DNA from: CAYPAV01 sp964408805
GTDB taxonomy: Bacteria; Pseudomonadota; Alphaproteobacteria; UBA8366
Length of the DNA stretch: 64,000 bases
Assembly (NCBI GenBank): GCA_964408805.1
Contig: CAYPAV010000011.1
Span: 109,293 to 173,292 of the forward strand
Direction: 5' to 3'
Positions 50,022 through 58,122 of this stretch are shown piece after piece. The translations under genes were made by a program, and so were the position numbers. The notes under the pieces are model-generated. The model did no database searches. It had not been told where the DNA came from and saw only the letters and a list, made by a program, of their open reading frames with translations. Within the stretch, counting starts at the first letter, position 1, and each line of letters opens with the position of its first letter.

Positions 50022-50810
50022 ATGTCGAAGCCTTTGGTCGGTGTGATCGGGTCCACGCACCTAATTAACGATCGCCACGCCGCGCAGCGGGTTGGGGAGA
50101 AGAATCTTCGCGCCCTGGCCGATGTCGCCGAGGCGCTGCCCATGATGTTCGCGGGCGCGCCCGATATCACGGATGTCGAATCGCTGCTAGATGTGGTGGA
50201 CGGCATTATGTTGACCGGCGCACGGGCCAATGTTCACCCGTCCCATTTCAATACCGATCCTCATCCGAGCCACGAACCCTACGACCAGAAGCGGGATGCG
50301 GTGGCGCTGCAAGTGGCGCGGGCCTGTGTCGCGCGGGGTGTTCCGATCCTCGGCCTCTGTCGCGGTTTTCAGGAGATGAATGTCGCCTTCGGCGGTTCCT
50401 TGCATCCCGAGATTCGCGATCTGCCGGGACGAATGAATCACCGGGCGCCGCGGCTGGAAAACGGCGATATCCATCCCGACCCGACGGTCGTCTTCGCCGA
50501 CCGCCATGATATCGATCTGGTTCCCGGAGGTGTCTTCGCGCGCCTGTTCGGCTGTGAGACGATCCGGGTCAACTCGCTCCATGGTCAGGGCATTTCAGAG
50601 CCTGGAGAACGCGTCGTCATCGAGGGCGTGGCCGAGGACGGCACGTTCGAGGCCATCCGAATCGCCGACGCAAAGGGCTTTGCGCTCGGGGTTCAGTGGC
50701 ACGCCGAGCACGACCCGCAAAGCAACCCCATTAACCGCGCCCTGTTCCAAGCCTTCGGCAAGGCGTTGTCGGAGAGCAAGAGGGCGCGAAAGGGCCTCCA
50801 AGCGCTGTAG
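50022..50810 (+). CDS. Class I glutamine amidotransferase-like hydrolase (PuuD-type)
   Basis: A 262-residue protein of peptidase family C26, similar to gamma-glutamyl-gamma-aminobutyrate hydrolase. The nucleophile is C113 in GLCRGFQEMNVAFGG, with H227 and E229 in VQWHAEHDPQSNP forming the triad, and a Gly-rich DGIMLTGARANVHPSHF segment (about 60-76) of the PuuD type. AGGAGC precedes the ATG. It is probably a gamma-glutamyl hydrolase in polyamine or related catabolism; no puu operon genes are near. Confidence 0.88.
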   Translation: MSKPLVGVIGSTHLINDRHAAQRVGEKNLRALADVAEALPMMFAGAPDITDVESLLDVVDGIMLTGARANVHPSHFNTDPHPSHEPYDQKRDAVALQVARACVARGVPILGLCRGFQEMNVAFGGSLHPEIRDLPGRMNHRAPRLENGDIHPDPTVVFADRHDIDLVPGGVFARLFGCETIRVNSLHGQGISEPGERVVIEGVAEDGTFEAIRIADAKGFALGVQWHAEHDPQSNPINRALFQAFGKALSESKRARKGLQAL

Positions 50811-51009
50811 TCCGTCAAAAGAATATCACCCGAATACGACCCGTTCCCGGCGATATTTCGGCTTCCGCCCGCCGCTCTTCCGATGGTCGGTCTCCCCGGA
50901 GAACTTTCCGCTCCGCCCCTGGTCGCTCACCCCCGCCCGCCTAGTTCTTTCTTGACCATCGGCGGCGGCCGCCGGCGGCTTCTTCGCAAACCACGGGACT
51001 GATCGATCC

Positions 51010-52188
51010 ATGAGTATCAAGGGCAAAGCTTTCATCGCGGGAATCCACGAGCATCCCACGCGGAAGGCCGTCGACAAATCCGTCGCCCAGCTGCATGCCG
51101 AGAGCGCCATCGGCGCGCTCGCCGATGCGGGGCTCGGGCCGGACGATGTCGACGGGTATTTCTGCGCCGGCGACGCGCCGGGCCTCGGCCCGCTGTCGAT
51201 GGCGGACTATATGGGGCTCTCCAATCTGCGCCATCTCGATTCGACCGAGACCGGCGGCTCCTCCTATGTGGTCCATGTCGGCCATGCGGCACAGGCGATC
51301 GCGATGGGGAAATGCAGCGTTGCCCTGATCACCCTGGCCGGCCGGCCGCGCTCCCAAGGGATGGCCACCGGCACGGCGCCCCGCAACTACGGGTCGGACG
51401 CGCCGGATGTTCCGTTCGAATTCATTTACGGGCCAACCGTCGTCAACATGTACGGCATGGCCGCGCACCGGCACATGCACGAATACGGCACAACCAGCGA
51501 GCAGCTCGCCTGGATCAAGGTCGCCGCCTCGACCCATGCCCAGCACAATCCGAACGCCATGTTGCGGAACGTGGTCACGGTCGAGGACGTGGTCAGCTCG
51601 CCCCTGATTTCGGATCCGCTACATCGGCTCGACTGCTGCGTGATCTCGGATGGCGGGGGCGCCTTCGTCATCGTCAGCCCCGAGGTCGCCAAATCGCTCG
51701 ACCGCGATTGCGTCAAGATATTGGGCCACGGCGAGGCGCCGAAGACCCTAAATCGGGGCCAGATCGACCTCACCCATACCGGCGGTCGGTTCTCGGGGCC
51801 GATCGCCTTCGAGGAGGCCGGTGTCACGCCGGGCGATATCGATTACGCGTCAATCTATGATTCCTTCACCATCACTGTTCTCGAGACGATCGAGGATCTC
51901 GGCTTTTGCGAGGTCGGCCAGGGCGGGAAATTCGTTTCCGACGGCAATCTGATCTCGGGCGAGGGCACGCTTCCCTTCAACACCGACGGTGGCGGTCTTT
52001 GCAATAATCACCCGATGAACCGGGGCGGGCTGACCAAGGTCCTGGAGGCGGTTCGCCAGCTTCGCGACGAGGCCCATCCCGCCGTCCAGGTCAAGGATTG
52101 CCAGCTCGCGCTGGCGCACGGCACCGGCGGCTCCTTGGGGACCCGCATGGGGAGTTCCACCGTCATTCTGGGGAGGGCCAACGCATGA
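51010..52188 (+). CDS. Thiolase-fold protein lacking the catalytic Cys (Ltp2-like)
   Basis: A 392-residue thiolase-superfamily protein of the SCP-x/lipid-transfer thiolase branch. The first nucleophilic Cys expected near residue 85 is absent (LDSTETGGSSYV), and the C-terminal Cys is also replaced (AHGTGGSLGTRM); the His segment NNHPMNRGGLTK is kept. In actinobacteria, Cys-less thiolase-fold Ltp2 with a DUF35 partner acts as a retro-aldolase in steroid side-chain loss. The next gene here is DUF35, overlapping by 4 bases. A retro-aldolase or binding role is thus likelier than thiolysis. The ribosome site is weak. Confidence 0.82.
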   Translation: MSIKGKAFIAGIHEHPTRKAVDKSVAQLHAESAIGALADAGLGPDDVDGYFCAGDAPGLGPLSMADYMGLSNLRHLDSTETGGSSYVVHVGHAAQAIAMGKCSVALITLAGRPRSQGMATGTAPRNYGSDAPDVPFEFIYGPTVVNMYGMAAHRHMHEYGTTSEQLAWIKVAASTHAQHNPNAMLRNVVTVEDVVSSPLISDPLHRLDCCVISDGGGAFVIVSPEVAKSLDRDCVKILGHGEAPKTLNRGQIDLTHTGGRFSGPIAFEEAGVTPGDIDYASIYDSFTITVLETIEDLGFCEVGQGGKFVSDGNLISGEGTLPFNTDGGGLCNNHPMNRGGLTKVLEAVRQLRDEAHPAVQVKDCQLALAHGTGGSLGTRMGSSTVILGRANA

Positions 52189-52577
52189 GCGACGAACGCA
52201 TCCTGCCGACACCGCCGGAGAACATCGAGCACGAGGAATATTGGGCCGGCGCCAACGAGGAAAAATTGCTGCTGCCGCGCTGCAAGGACACAAACCAGTT
52301 CTTCTGGTACCCGCGCAAGATCAGCCCCTTCACCTTGAGCGGCAACGTCGAACTGGTCGAAGGGTCGGGGAAGGGGACGATCTACTCCTATTCCTATATG
52401 CGGCGGACCGATCCTTCCTATGTGATCGCCTATGTCGAGCTTGAGGAGGGGATCCGGATGATGACCAACATCGTCGATTGCGATCCCGAGACGGTCGAAA
52501 TCGGCCAGGCGGTCGAGGTGGTCTTCCGGGCTTCCGAGGGCGGCCAAAAAGTACCGGTCTTCAAGCCCGTCGGTTGA
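52185..52577 (+). CDS. DUF35/OB-fold protein with a lost zinc ribbon
   Basis: A 130-residue DUF35 partner protein: the N-terminal rubredoxin-like knuckle is reduced to C33 in LLPRCKDTNQFFWYPR, the second Cys being Thr, and the C-terminal OB fold (GKGTIYSYSYMRR, VIAYVELEEGIRMMTNIVD, VEIGQAVEVVFR) is normal. Start overlaps the thiolase stop (ATGA). DUF35 proteins bind acyl-CoA and form complexes with thiolase-fold enzymes. Loss of the metal site is seen in the sequence and suggests that it acts as a structural or CoA-binding subunit. Confidence 0.88.
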   Translation: MSDERILPTPPENIEHEEYWAGANEEKLLLPRCKDTNQFFWYPRKISPFTLSGNVELVEGSGKGTIYSYSYMRRTDPSYVIAYVELEEGIRMMTNIVDCDPETVEIGQAVEVVFRASEGGQKVPVFKPVG

Positions 52578-52596
52578 GCGGCCGGGCGGGCGCGAC

Positions 52597-53799
52597 ATGT
52601 TCCAGCCCCTGACCGGCATCCGCGTCGTCGATCTGAGCCAAGTGTTGGCGGGCCCCTACGCGACTTATCAGCTTGCCCTCCTCGGGGCCGAGGTGATCAA
52701 GATCGAGAAGCCGGGGGCCGGCGACTGGACCCGCGCGGGCGCCGGTCTTCCCGGGCTCGAGGGGGCCGGCATGGGGACCGGGTTCCTGACCCAGAACGCC
52801 GGCAAGCGTTCGGTGGCGCTCGATCTCAAACACCCGGCCGGCCTCGAGATCGCGGAGCGGCTGGTCGGCACCGCCGATATCTTCGTCGAGAATCTGCGCC
52901 CCGGGAAGGCGGCGGGGCTGGGGCTTTCCTTCGAGCGGGTGAAGGCGCTCAAGCCCGGCATCGTCTATTGCTCGATCTCCGCTTTCGGGCAGGACGGTCC
53001 GATCGGCCATCGCGGCGCCTACGATCATGTGGTCCAGGGGATGTCCGGGATTATGCGCACCACCGGAACGGCATCAAGCGGGCCGACCAAGGTGGGCGCC
53101 CCTTATATCGACTACTCGACCGGGCTCAATGCCGCCTTCGCCATCGTCTCGGCGCTTCACGAGACACGCCGGACCGGCGAGGCCGTCCATGTCGATGTCG
53201 CGATGCTGGATACGGCGATGCTCCTGATGGCGAATCTGATGACGCGGAATCTCTCCGAGGGCTGGGTACCGGCGCCCAGCGGGAACGCGGCCTGGAGCGG
53301 CAGCCCGTCCTCCGGCGCCTTCGAGACCGCCGATGGCATCCTGATGGTCGCGGCCAACACCGACGACCAGTTCCGCGCTCTCACTGCCGCGGCCGAGCGC
53401 CCTGAATGGCTCGACGATCCACGCTGGAATGAGCCTTCGGTTCGGGCCGAGAACGCCGAATCGCTGCGGGACGCGCTGGCGGCCCGGTTCCGCGACGAAA
53501 CCGCCGATCACTGGGAGCAGACCCTCGATGGTGCCGGCGTGCCCGCCGCCCGGATCCGAGGGATCGACGAGGTGCTGGCGGAGGCTCAACTGAGCCAGCG
53601 CGGCATCGCGGTGGCGCAATCGGTGCCGGGGGCCGAGGTCCCCGCGCATGTACCGAGCCTCGGTTTCAAGGCGGACGGGGCCGTCGTCGCACCAGCGGCT
53701 CCGCCGCCCCGCCTCGGCGCCGATACCGAGGCGGTCCTGGCCGAACTCGGTTTCACCGATAACGACATTGCCCACTTGAAAGACACTGGCGCGATCTAG
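52597..53799 (+). CDS. CaiB/BaiF CoA transferase
   Basis: A complete 400-residue class III CoA transferase: GIRVVDLSQVLAGPYATYQLALLGAEVIKIE (about 7-37, in parts), AGKRSVALDLKHPAG, VENLRPGKAAGLGLSF and the catalytic Asp in APYIDYSTGLNAAFAI (about 169-184). It follows DUF35 by 19 bases. It supplies or removes CoA for the thiolase/DUF35 pair. It is separate in sequence from the tandem transferase at 25323-27359, and from the partial gene at the window start. Confidence 0.92.
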   Translation: MFQPLTGIRVVDLSQVLAGPYATYQLALLGAEVIKIEKPGAGDWTRAGAGLPGLEGAGMGTGFLTQNAGKRSVALDLKHPAGLEIAERLVGTADIFVENLRPGKAAGLGLSFERVKALKPGIVYCSISAFGQDGPIGHRGAYDHVVQGMSGIMRTTGTASSGPTKVGAPYIDYSTGLNAAFAIVSALHETRRTGEAVHVDVAMLDTAMLLMANLMTRNLSEGWVPAPSGNAAWSGSPSSGAFETADGILMVAANTDDQFRALTAAAERPEWLDDPRWNEPSVRAENAESLRDALAARFRDETADHWEQTLDGAGVPAARIRGIDEVLAEAQLSQRGIAVAQSVPGAEVPAHVPSLGFKADGAVVAPAAPPPRLGADTEAVLAELGFTDNDIAHLKDTGAI

Positions 53800-53848
53800 G
53801 ACCCGGCATGATAAATGATATCAGGTACCGTTTATTGGAGGTTGATGG

Positions 53849-54322
53849 ATGATCGGGAGTTTACGGAATCTGATCTTCGGCGGCGCGGCCGAGGAAGCGG
53901 TTGCGGCGGGGGCGCATGGATCGCACGCACTCCATCACGCGGCGGCGGGCCTCCTGGTCGAGATGGCTCTTCTCGACGACCATTTCGATGCCGCCGAACG
54001 AAGCCGGATCGAGGCGCTTCTCGCCCGGGAGTTCGAATTGCCGGCAACTGAGATCGCCGAGATCATAGCGGCGGCGGAAGCGGCGGCGGCCGAGAATGTC
54101 GAGCTTTACACGCTGTCCCGGACCCTCCGCGACCACTTCGATCAAGCCGAACGCGTCGGCATGATCGAGATGCTGTGGGAGGTCGCCTATGCCGACGGCG
54201 TGCTGGACGACTACGAATCGAACATGCTGCGTCGGATGACCGGCCTCCTATACGTGACCGACCGCGAGAGCGGCGAGGCGCGAAAACGTGTGCTCGCGCG
54301 CCGCGAAGGTGAAGCGGAATAG
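53849..54322 (+). CDS. TerB-like domain protein
   Basis: A 157-residue all-helical TerB-like protein: ALHHAAAGLLVEMALLDDHFDAAERSRIEALL and the second repeat YTLSRTLRDHFDQAERVGMIEMLWEVAYADGVLDDYE (in parts) contain the acidic DDxFDxxE-type metal loops of TerB. GGAGGTTG precedes the ATG. TerB domains are found in tellurite-resistance and in cell-envelope stress proteins; no other ter genes are nearby, so tellurite resistance should not be assumed. Confidence 0.86.
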   Translation: MIGSLRNLIFGGAAEEAVAAGAHGSHALHHAAAGLLVEMALLDDHFDAAERSRIEALLAREFELPATEIAEIIAAAEAAAAENVELYTLSRTLRDHFDQAERVGMIEMLWEVAYADGVLDDYESNMLRRMTGLLYVTDRESGEARKRVLARREGEAE

Positions 54323-54361
54323 CCTTCCTACGATTCGCGGTTTGAAGGCGACTTGCACCGC

Positions 54362-54469
54362 TTGTAAAAAAATTACATACTTCTCTCGATGTAATTAACT
54401 TGCTGATATTTCGCGATTAATCGTGAAATATTTTGTAAATCTTGCTGCTATTTTTGTAAATACTGTAAA
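54362..54469. promoter_or_regulatory. Repeat-rich promoter of the ScfR-type regulator
   Basis: An AT-rich 180-base gap carries TTGTAAA at 54362-54368, 54433-54439 and 54454-54460, plus CTGTAAA at 54463-54469, and a 26-base palindrome 54406-54431 centred on CGATTAATCG with one mismatched pair. ScfR/RamB-type regulators recognise TTTGCAAA-like sites and are commonly autoregulated, so these repeats are candidate operators. Binding is inference. Confidence 0.5.
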
Positions 54470-54501
54470 GTTCGAAATCAGGAAAGAAGGGTCGGAATCG
54501 C

Positions 54502-55992
54502 ATGTCCGATACATTGCGGAAACCCGCCAAGACCGAGAAGCGACTGCCGGCGCGCAATCCGAAACTGGGATCGACGATCCGGCGGCTCCGGCGCGAGAAT
54601 GGGCTGACCCAGGCAAGGATGGCCGAACAGCTGGGCATTTCGGCCCCCTATCTCAATCTGATCGAGCACAATCAGCGGAACGTCACGGCGACACTGTTGC
54701 TGAAACTCGCCGATCTTTTCGGGCTGCAACTCGCCGACATTGCTCAGGACGACGACACGCAATTGCTGTCCGATCTGATGGAGGCGTTCGGCGACCCGGT
54801 CTTCGGCGGCCATGACGTGTTGAACACGGATATCCGTGATCTGGTCAGCGGCAACCCGACCGCGGCCCGGGCGGTGCTGACGCTTTATGACTCCTACCGC
54901 CGGGGACAGAACGACCTGGCGACATTGGCCGACCGGCTCGGCGGCGAGGAGATCGAGGCAGGGGGCGCGCAGCGACGCGACCTGCCGTCGGAGGCGGTCT
55001 CCGACATGATCCAGACCAACGGTAATCACTTTCCGGAACTTGAGAGCTGCGCCGAGCGGATACGGGCCGAAGCGGGCATCGATCTGCACGAACCCTTCCA
55101 GGATCTGGTCGATTATCTGGAGACGCGTTTCGACGGTATCCGCGTCGTCATCCTGCCGTCGACGGCACGCCATGTCCGCCACGGCACGGTTCGGCGCTTC
55201 GATCCCGTGGGCCGAACGCTGATCATCTCTGAAATGCTCGACGCCTGCAGCCGCCGCTTTCAGGTTGCTCATCAGATCGGTCTGCTCGCGGCACATGACG
55301 AGATCGACGCGCTCCTCGATCGGCACGGGCTCGACGAGGGCGAGGCCCGGGCGCTGGGGCGGGTCGCGCTCGCCAACTACTTCGCCGCGGCATTGCTGAT
55401 GCCCTACGACCGGTTCCTGGAAGCGGCCCGGGCGGTGCGCTACGACATTGAGATGCTGGAACACCATTTCGGCGCCAGTTTCGAGCAGGTCTGCCACCGC
55501 TTGACGACAATGCAGCGGAAAGGCGCCAAGGGGGTGCCGTTCCACATGGTCCGGGTCGATCTCGCCGGCAACATGTCGAAACGGTTCTCGGGCTCCGGCA
55601 TCCGTATCCCGCGTCACGGCAGTGCGTGTCCCCGCTGGAACGTCTATGCCGCCTTTATGACGCCGGGACGCATCCACACCCAGCTTGGGCGGATGCCGGA
55701 CGGTGCGTCGTTCTTTTGCATCGCGCGGACGGTCCGCAATCGAGGCGGCGGCTACGGCGTCTCCGAGACCTATTACTCGGTCGGGATCGGCTGCGCGGTG
55801 GAGCAGGCGGGAGAGCTCGTCTACGCCGACGGCATCGATCTCGGGAACCCGGCGCAGGCCCTTCCCGTCGGCGTCGCCTGCCGTATTTGCGAGCGCATGG
55901 ACTGCCGCCAGCGGGCTTTTCCGCCGATGCATCACGATCTCAACATCAACGAGAACTCGCGCGGCCTCTCGGCCTATGTGACGGCGCGGTAA
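54502..55992 (+). CDS. XRE/DUF2083 transcriptional regulator (ScfR/RamB/PrpR type)
   Basis: A 496-residue regulator: HTH_3 (IRRLRRENGLTQARMAEQLGISAPYLNLIEHN, about 26-58, in parts), an IrrE/ImmA-like domain (about 190-320) in which the zinc HExxH is replaced by VAHQIGLLAAHDEID, and a C-terminal DUF2083 domain with a CRICERMDC cysteine cluster (about 453-461). Family members sense short-chain acyl-CoA and control acetate, propionate or fatty-acid catabolism. The CoA enzymes in this window are candidate targets. Ribosome site AAAGAAGGG. Confidence 0.88.
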   Translation: MSDTLRKPAKTEKRLPARNPKLGSTIRRLRRENGLTQARMAEQLGISAPYLNLIEHNQRNVTATLLLKLADLFGLQLADIAQDDDTQLLSDLMEAFGDPVFGGHDVLNTDIRDLVSGNPTAARAVLTLYDSYRRGQNDLATLADRLGGEEIEAGGAQRRDLPSEAVSDMIQTNGNHFPELESCAERIRAEAGIDLHEPFQDLVDYLETRFDGIRVVILPSTARHVRHGTVRRFDPVGRTLIISEMLDACSRRFQVAHQIGLLAAHDEIDALLDRHGLDEGEARALGRVALANYFAAALLMPYDRFLEAARAVRYDIEMLEHHFGASFEQVCHRLTTMQRKGAKGVPFHMVRVDLAGNMSKRFSGSGIRIPRHGSACPRWNVYAAFMTPGRIHTQLGRMPDGASFFCIARTVRNRGGGYGVSETYYSVGIGCAVEQAGELVYADGIDLGNPAQALPVGVACRICERMDCRQRAFPPMHHDLNINENSRGLSAYVTAR

Positions 55993-56069
55993 ATCGGAAA
56001 TCCTTCCGTCGATTAGATCGTCCGGAAAAAAGCATATATTGAACTTGCGGACAGCGAGCGGGAGAGGGC

Positions 56070-57065
56070 ATGCGTTTCATCATTTACGGGGCGGGCGGCA
56101 TCGGCGGCACGATCGGCGCCGAACTGCACAAGGCGGGCGAAGAGGTCATTCTGATCGCCCGCGGCGATCATCTGACGGCGATGCAGCGGGACGGCCTTCG
56201 CTACGAGACCCCGCACGAGCAGATTAATTTGCCGATCCCTTCGGTCGGCCATCCGAACGAGATCGATTTCGGCGACGGGGACGTTGTCGTCACCACCATG
56301 AAATCACAGCACACGCGGGACGCGCTCGAGGATCTACGTGCCGCGGCGGGCGCCGACATTCCGGTCATTTGCTGCCAGAACGGGGTCGCCAACGAGCGGA
56401 TCGCGCTCCGCTGTTTCCGTCACGTCTACGGTATGGTGGTTTACCTGCCGGCGGAACTGCTGACGCCCGGCGTGGTGCAAACCCATTCGGCGAAGCTGAT
56501 CGGCATTCTCGACGCGGGGTGTTATCCGAGAGGCGTCGACGCCCGTATCGAAGCGGTGGCGAAGGCCTTCCAGGGCGCCAATTTCGGATGCGAGCCGACC
56601 GACGACATCATGCCCTGGAAGTATGGCAAGCTCATCCAGAACACCCGGAACGCGCTCGGCGCAGCCTGCCCGAGGGGCGACCTACAGCAAGTCTTGGCCG
56701 ACCGGCTTTGGGGCGAGGCCATGGCGGCTTTCGATGCCGCGGGGATCGCCTACAAGACCCCCGACGACATCCGCGAACGCCGGAAGGGCTTGATGGAAAT
56801 GGCGGAGATCAACGGCGTCGCGCGACAGGGCGGCTCGACATGGCAATCCTTGATGAACGGCCGCGGCGATATCGAGACCGATTACCTCAACGGCGAGATC
56901 GTCCTCATCGGCCGCGAATTCGGCGTGCCGACACCCGCGAACGAGGTGATGCAACAGGTCGCGAACGAATTGCTGCAGCGGGGCGGCGACGCGAAGAGCA
57001 TTCCCTTGGAAGAGGTGGCGGCCCGGATCGAGTCGTTGGCGGACTCGTCCGCCGGAACAGATTAA
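56070..57065 (+). CDS. 2-dehydropantoate 2-reductase family (PanE/ApbA)
   Basis: A 331-residue ketopantoate-reductase-like protein: MRFIIYGAGGIGGTIGAEL (NADP Rossmann start), the VVTTMKSQHT and CCQNGVANER motifs, and a C-terminal domain with KYGKLIQNTRNALG (Lys and Asn of the active site, about 187-200) and GSTWQSLMNGRGDIETDYLNGEIV. In alphaproteobacteria such paralogues often act on other 2-oxo acids, so pantothenate synthesis is not certain. Ribosome site GGGAGAGG. It precedes an LLM oxidoreductase by 31 bases. Confidence 0.86.
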   Translation: MRFIIYGAGGIGGTIGAELHKAGEEVILIARGDHLTAMQRDGLRYETPHEQINLPIPSVGHPNEIDFGDGDVVVTTMKSQHTRDALEDLRAAAGADIPVICCQNGVANERIALRCFRHVYGMVVYLPAELLTPGVVQTHSAKLIGILDAGCYPRGVDARIEAVAKAFQGANFGCEPTDDIMPWKYGKLIQNTRNALGAACPRGDLQQVLADRLWGEAMAAFDAAGIAYKTPDDIRERRKGLMEMAEINGVARQGGSTWQSLMNGRGDIETDYLNGEIVLIGREFGVPTPANEVMQQVANELLQRGGDAKSIPLEEVAARIESLADSSAGTD

Positions 57066-57096
57066 TAACGGACCGAACGAGCGATAGGAATCGACG

Positions 57097-58122
57097 ATGT
57101 ATCTGGACAGCATGATGTGGGATATCGGCCTCGCCGACGCGGCCGAATACGGCCGGAAATGCGAGCGCATCGGCTATGAATGCGTTTGGACCTACGAGGC
57201 GGCCCACAACCCCTTCATGCCGCTGGCCCAAGTCGCGGCGGCAACCGACAAGATCCATATCGGGACCAATATCGCGGTCGCCTTCGCGCGCAGTCCCTAC
57301 GCCATGGCGCAGGCCGCCTGGGACCTCCAAGAGGTGAGCCAAGGGCGCTTTCATCTTGGTCTCGGAACTCAGGTCCGGGCTCATATCGAGCGCCGGTTCT
57401 CGGCCGAGTTCGACCATCCGGCGGCCCGCCTTACCGATTACATCCGCTGCATGCGGGCGATCTGGGACAGTTTTCAGAACGGCACCCGGCCGGAATACGA
57501 AGGCAAGTTCTATCGCTATGTCCTGAACAACCCTATGTTCAATCCGGGCCCGATCGCCCACCCCGAGATTCCGGTCTATATCGCCGGCGTCAATCCCCGG
57601 ATGTGCCGTGTCGCGGGCGAGGCGGCGGACGGTATGCACGTTCATCCGATGCATTCGGTCTCCTATCTTCGAGACGTCGTCCGCCCGGCGGTCGATGAAG
57701 GCGCCCGGATGGTCGGCAAGACAGCGGATGACATCGCCTTCTTCGCCAGCGCCTTCGTCGTGACCGGCGAGACCGAGGCGGAGCGGGCGGAGGCGGAAAA
57801 GGACGTCCGCCAGCAGATCGGCTTCTACGGATCGACCCCCAACTACCGAGCCTTGCTGGAGCACCACGGCTATGAGGGGCTGGGCAAGGAGCTGAGCGCC
57901 ATCACCCGCGCCGGCGAGTTCGAAAAACTGGCCGCGAAGGTGCCGGACGATCTGATGGAGGCCTGCTCCGTCGCGGGATCGCCGAAGGACATCGCGGCCA
58001 TTCTGCGGGAACGTTACGCGGGTGGCTTGCTGCAGCGGGTCTCGCTCTATTTCTCGATGCCGAAGGATGCCCCGGATGGGCACTGGCGCGAATTCGTCGA
58101 GGAATTCCGCGCTGCCGCCTAA
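57097..58122 (+). CDS. LLM-class F420/flavin-dependent oxidoreductase
   Basis: A 341-residue LLM protein: AEYGRKCERIGYECVWTYEAAHNPFMPL (about 13-40), GTNIAVAFARSPYAMAQAAWDLQ, FHLGLGTQVRAHIERRF and a C-terminal GSPKDIAAILRERYAGGLLQRV. It resembles the F420-dependent glucose-6-phosphate dehydrogenase-like subgroup, although cofactor choice cannot be read. It overlaps the 3' end of the histidine kinase by 4 bases (convergent). It is probably an operon with the PanE-like gene. Confidence 0.87.
   Translation: MYLDSMMWDIGLADAAEYGRKCERIGYECVWTYEAAHNPFMPLAQVAAATDKIHIGTNIAVAFARSPYAMAQAAWDLQEVSQGRFHLGLGTQVRAHIERRFSAEFDHPAARLTDYIRCMRAIWDSFQNGTRPEYEGKFYRYVLNNPMFNPGPIAHPEIPVYIAGVNPRMCRVAGEAADGMHVHPMHSVSYLRDVVRPAVDEGARMVGKTADDIAFFASAFVVTGETEAERAEAEKDVRQQIGFYGSTPNYRALLEHHGYEGLGKELSAITRAGEFEKLAAKVPDDLMEACSVAGSPKDIAAILRERYAGGLLQRVSLYFSMPKDAPDGHWREFVEEFRAAA

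Noticed and set aside
53849..54322. Tellurite-resistance operon
   Set aside because: Only a single TerB-like domain protein is present; no terC, terD or terZ genes nearby.
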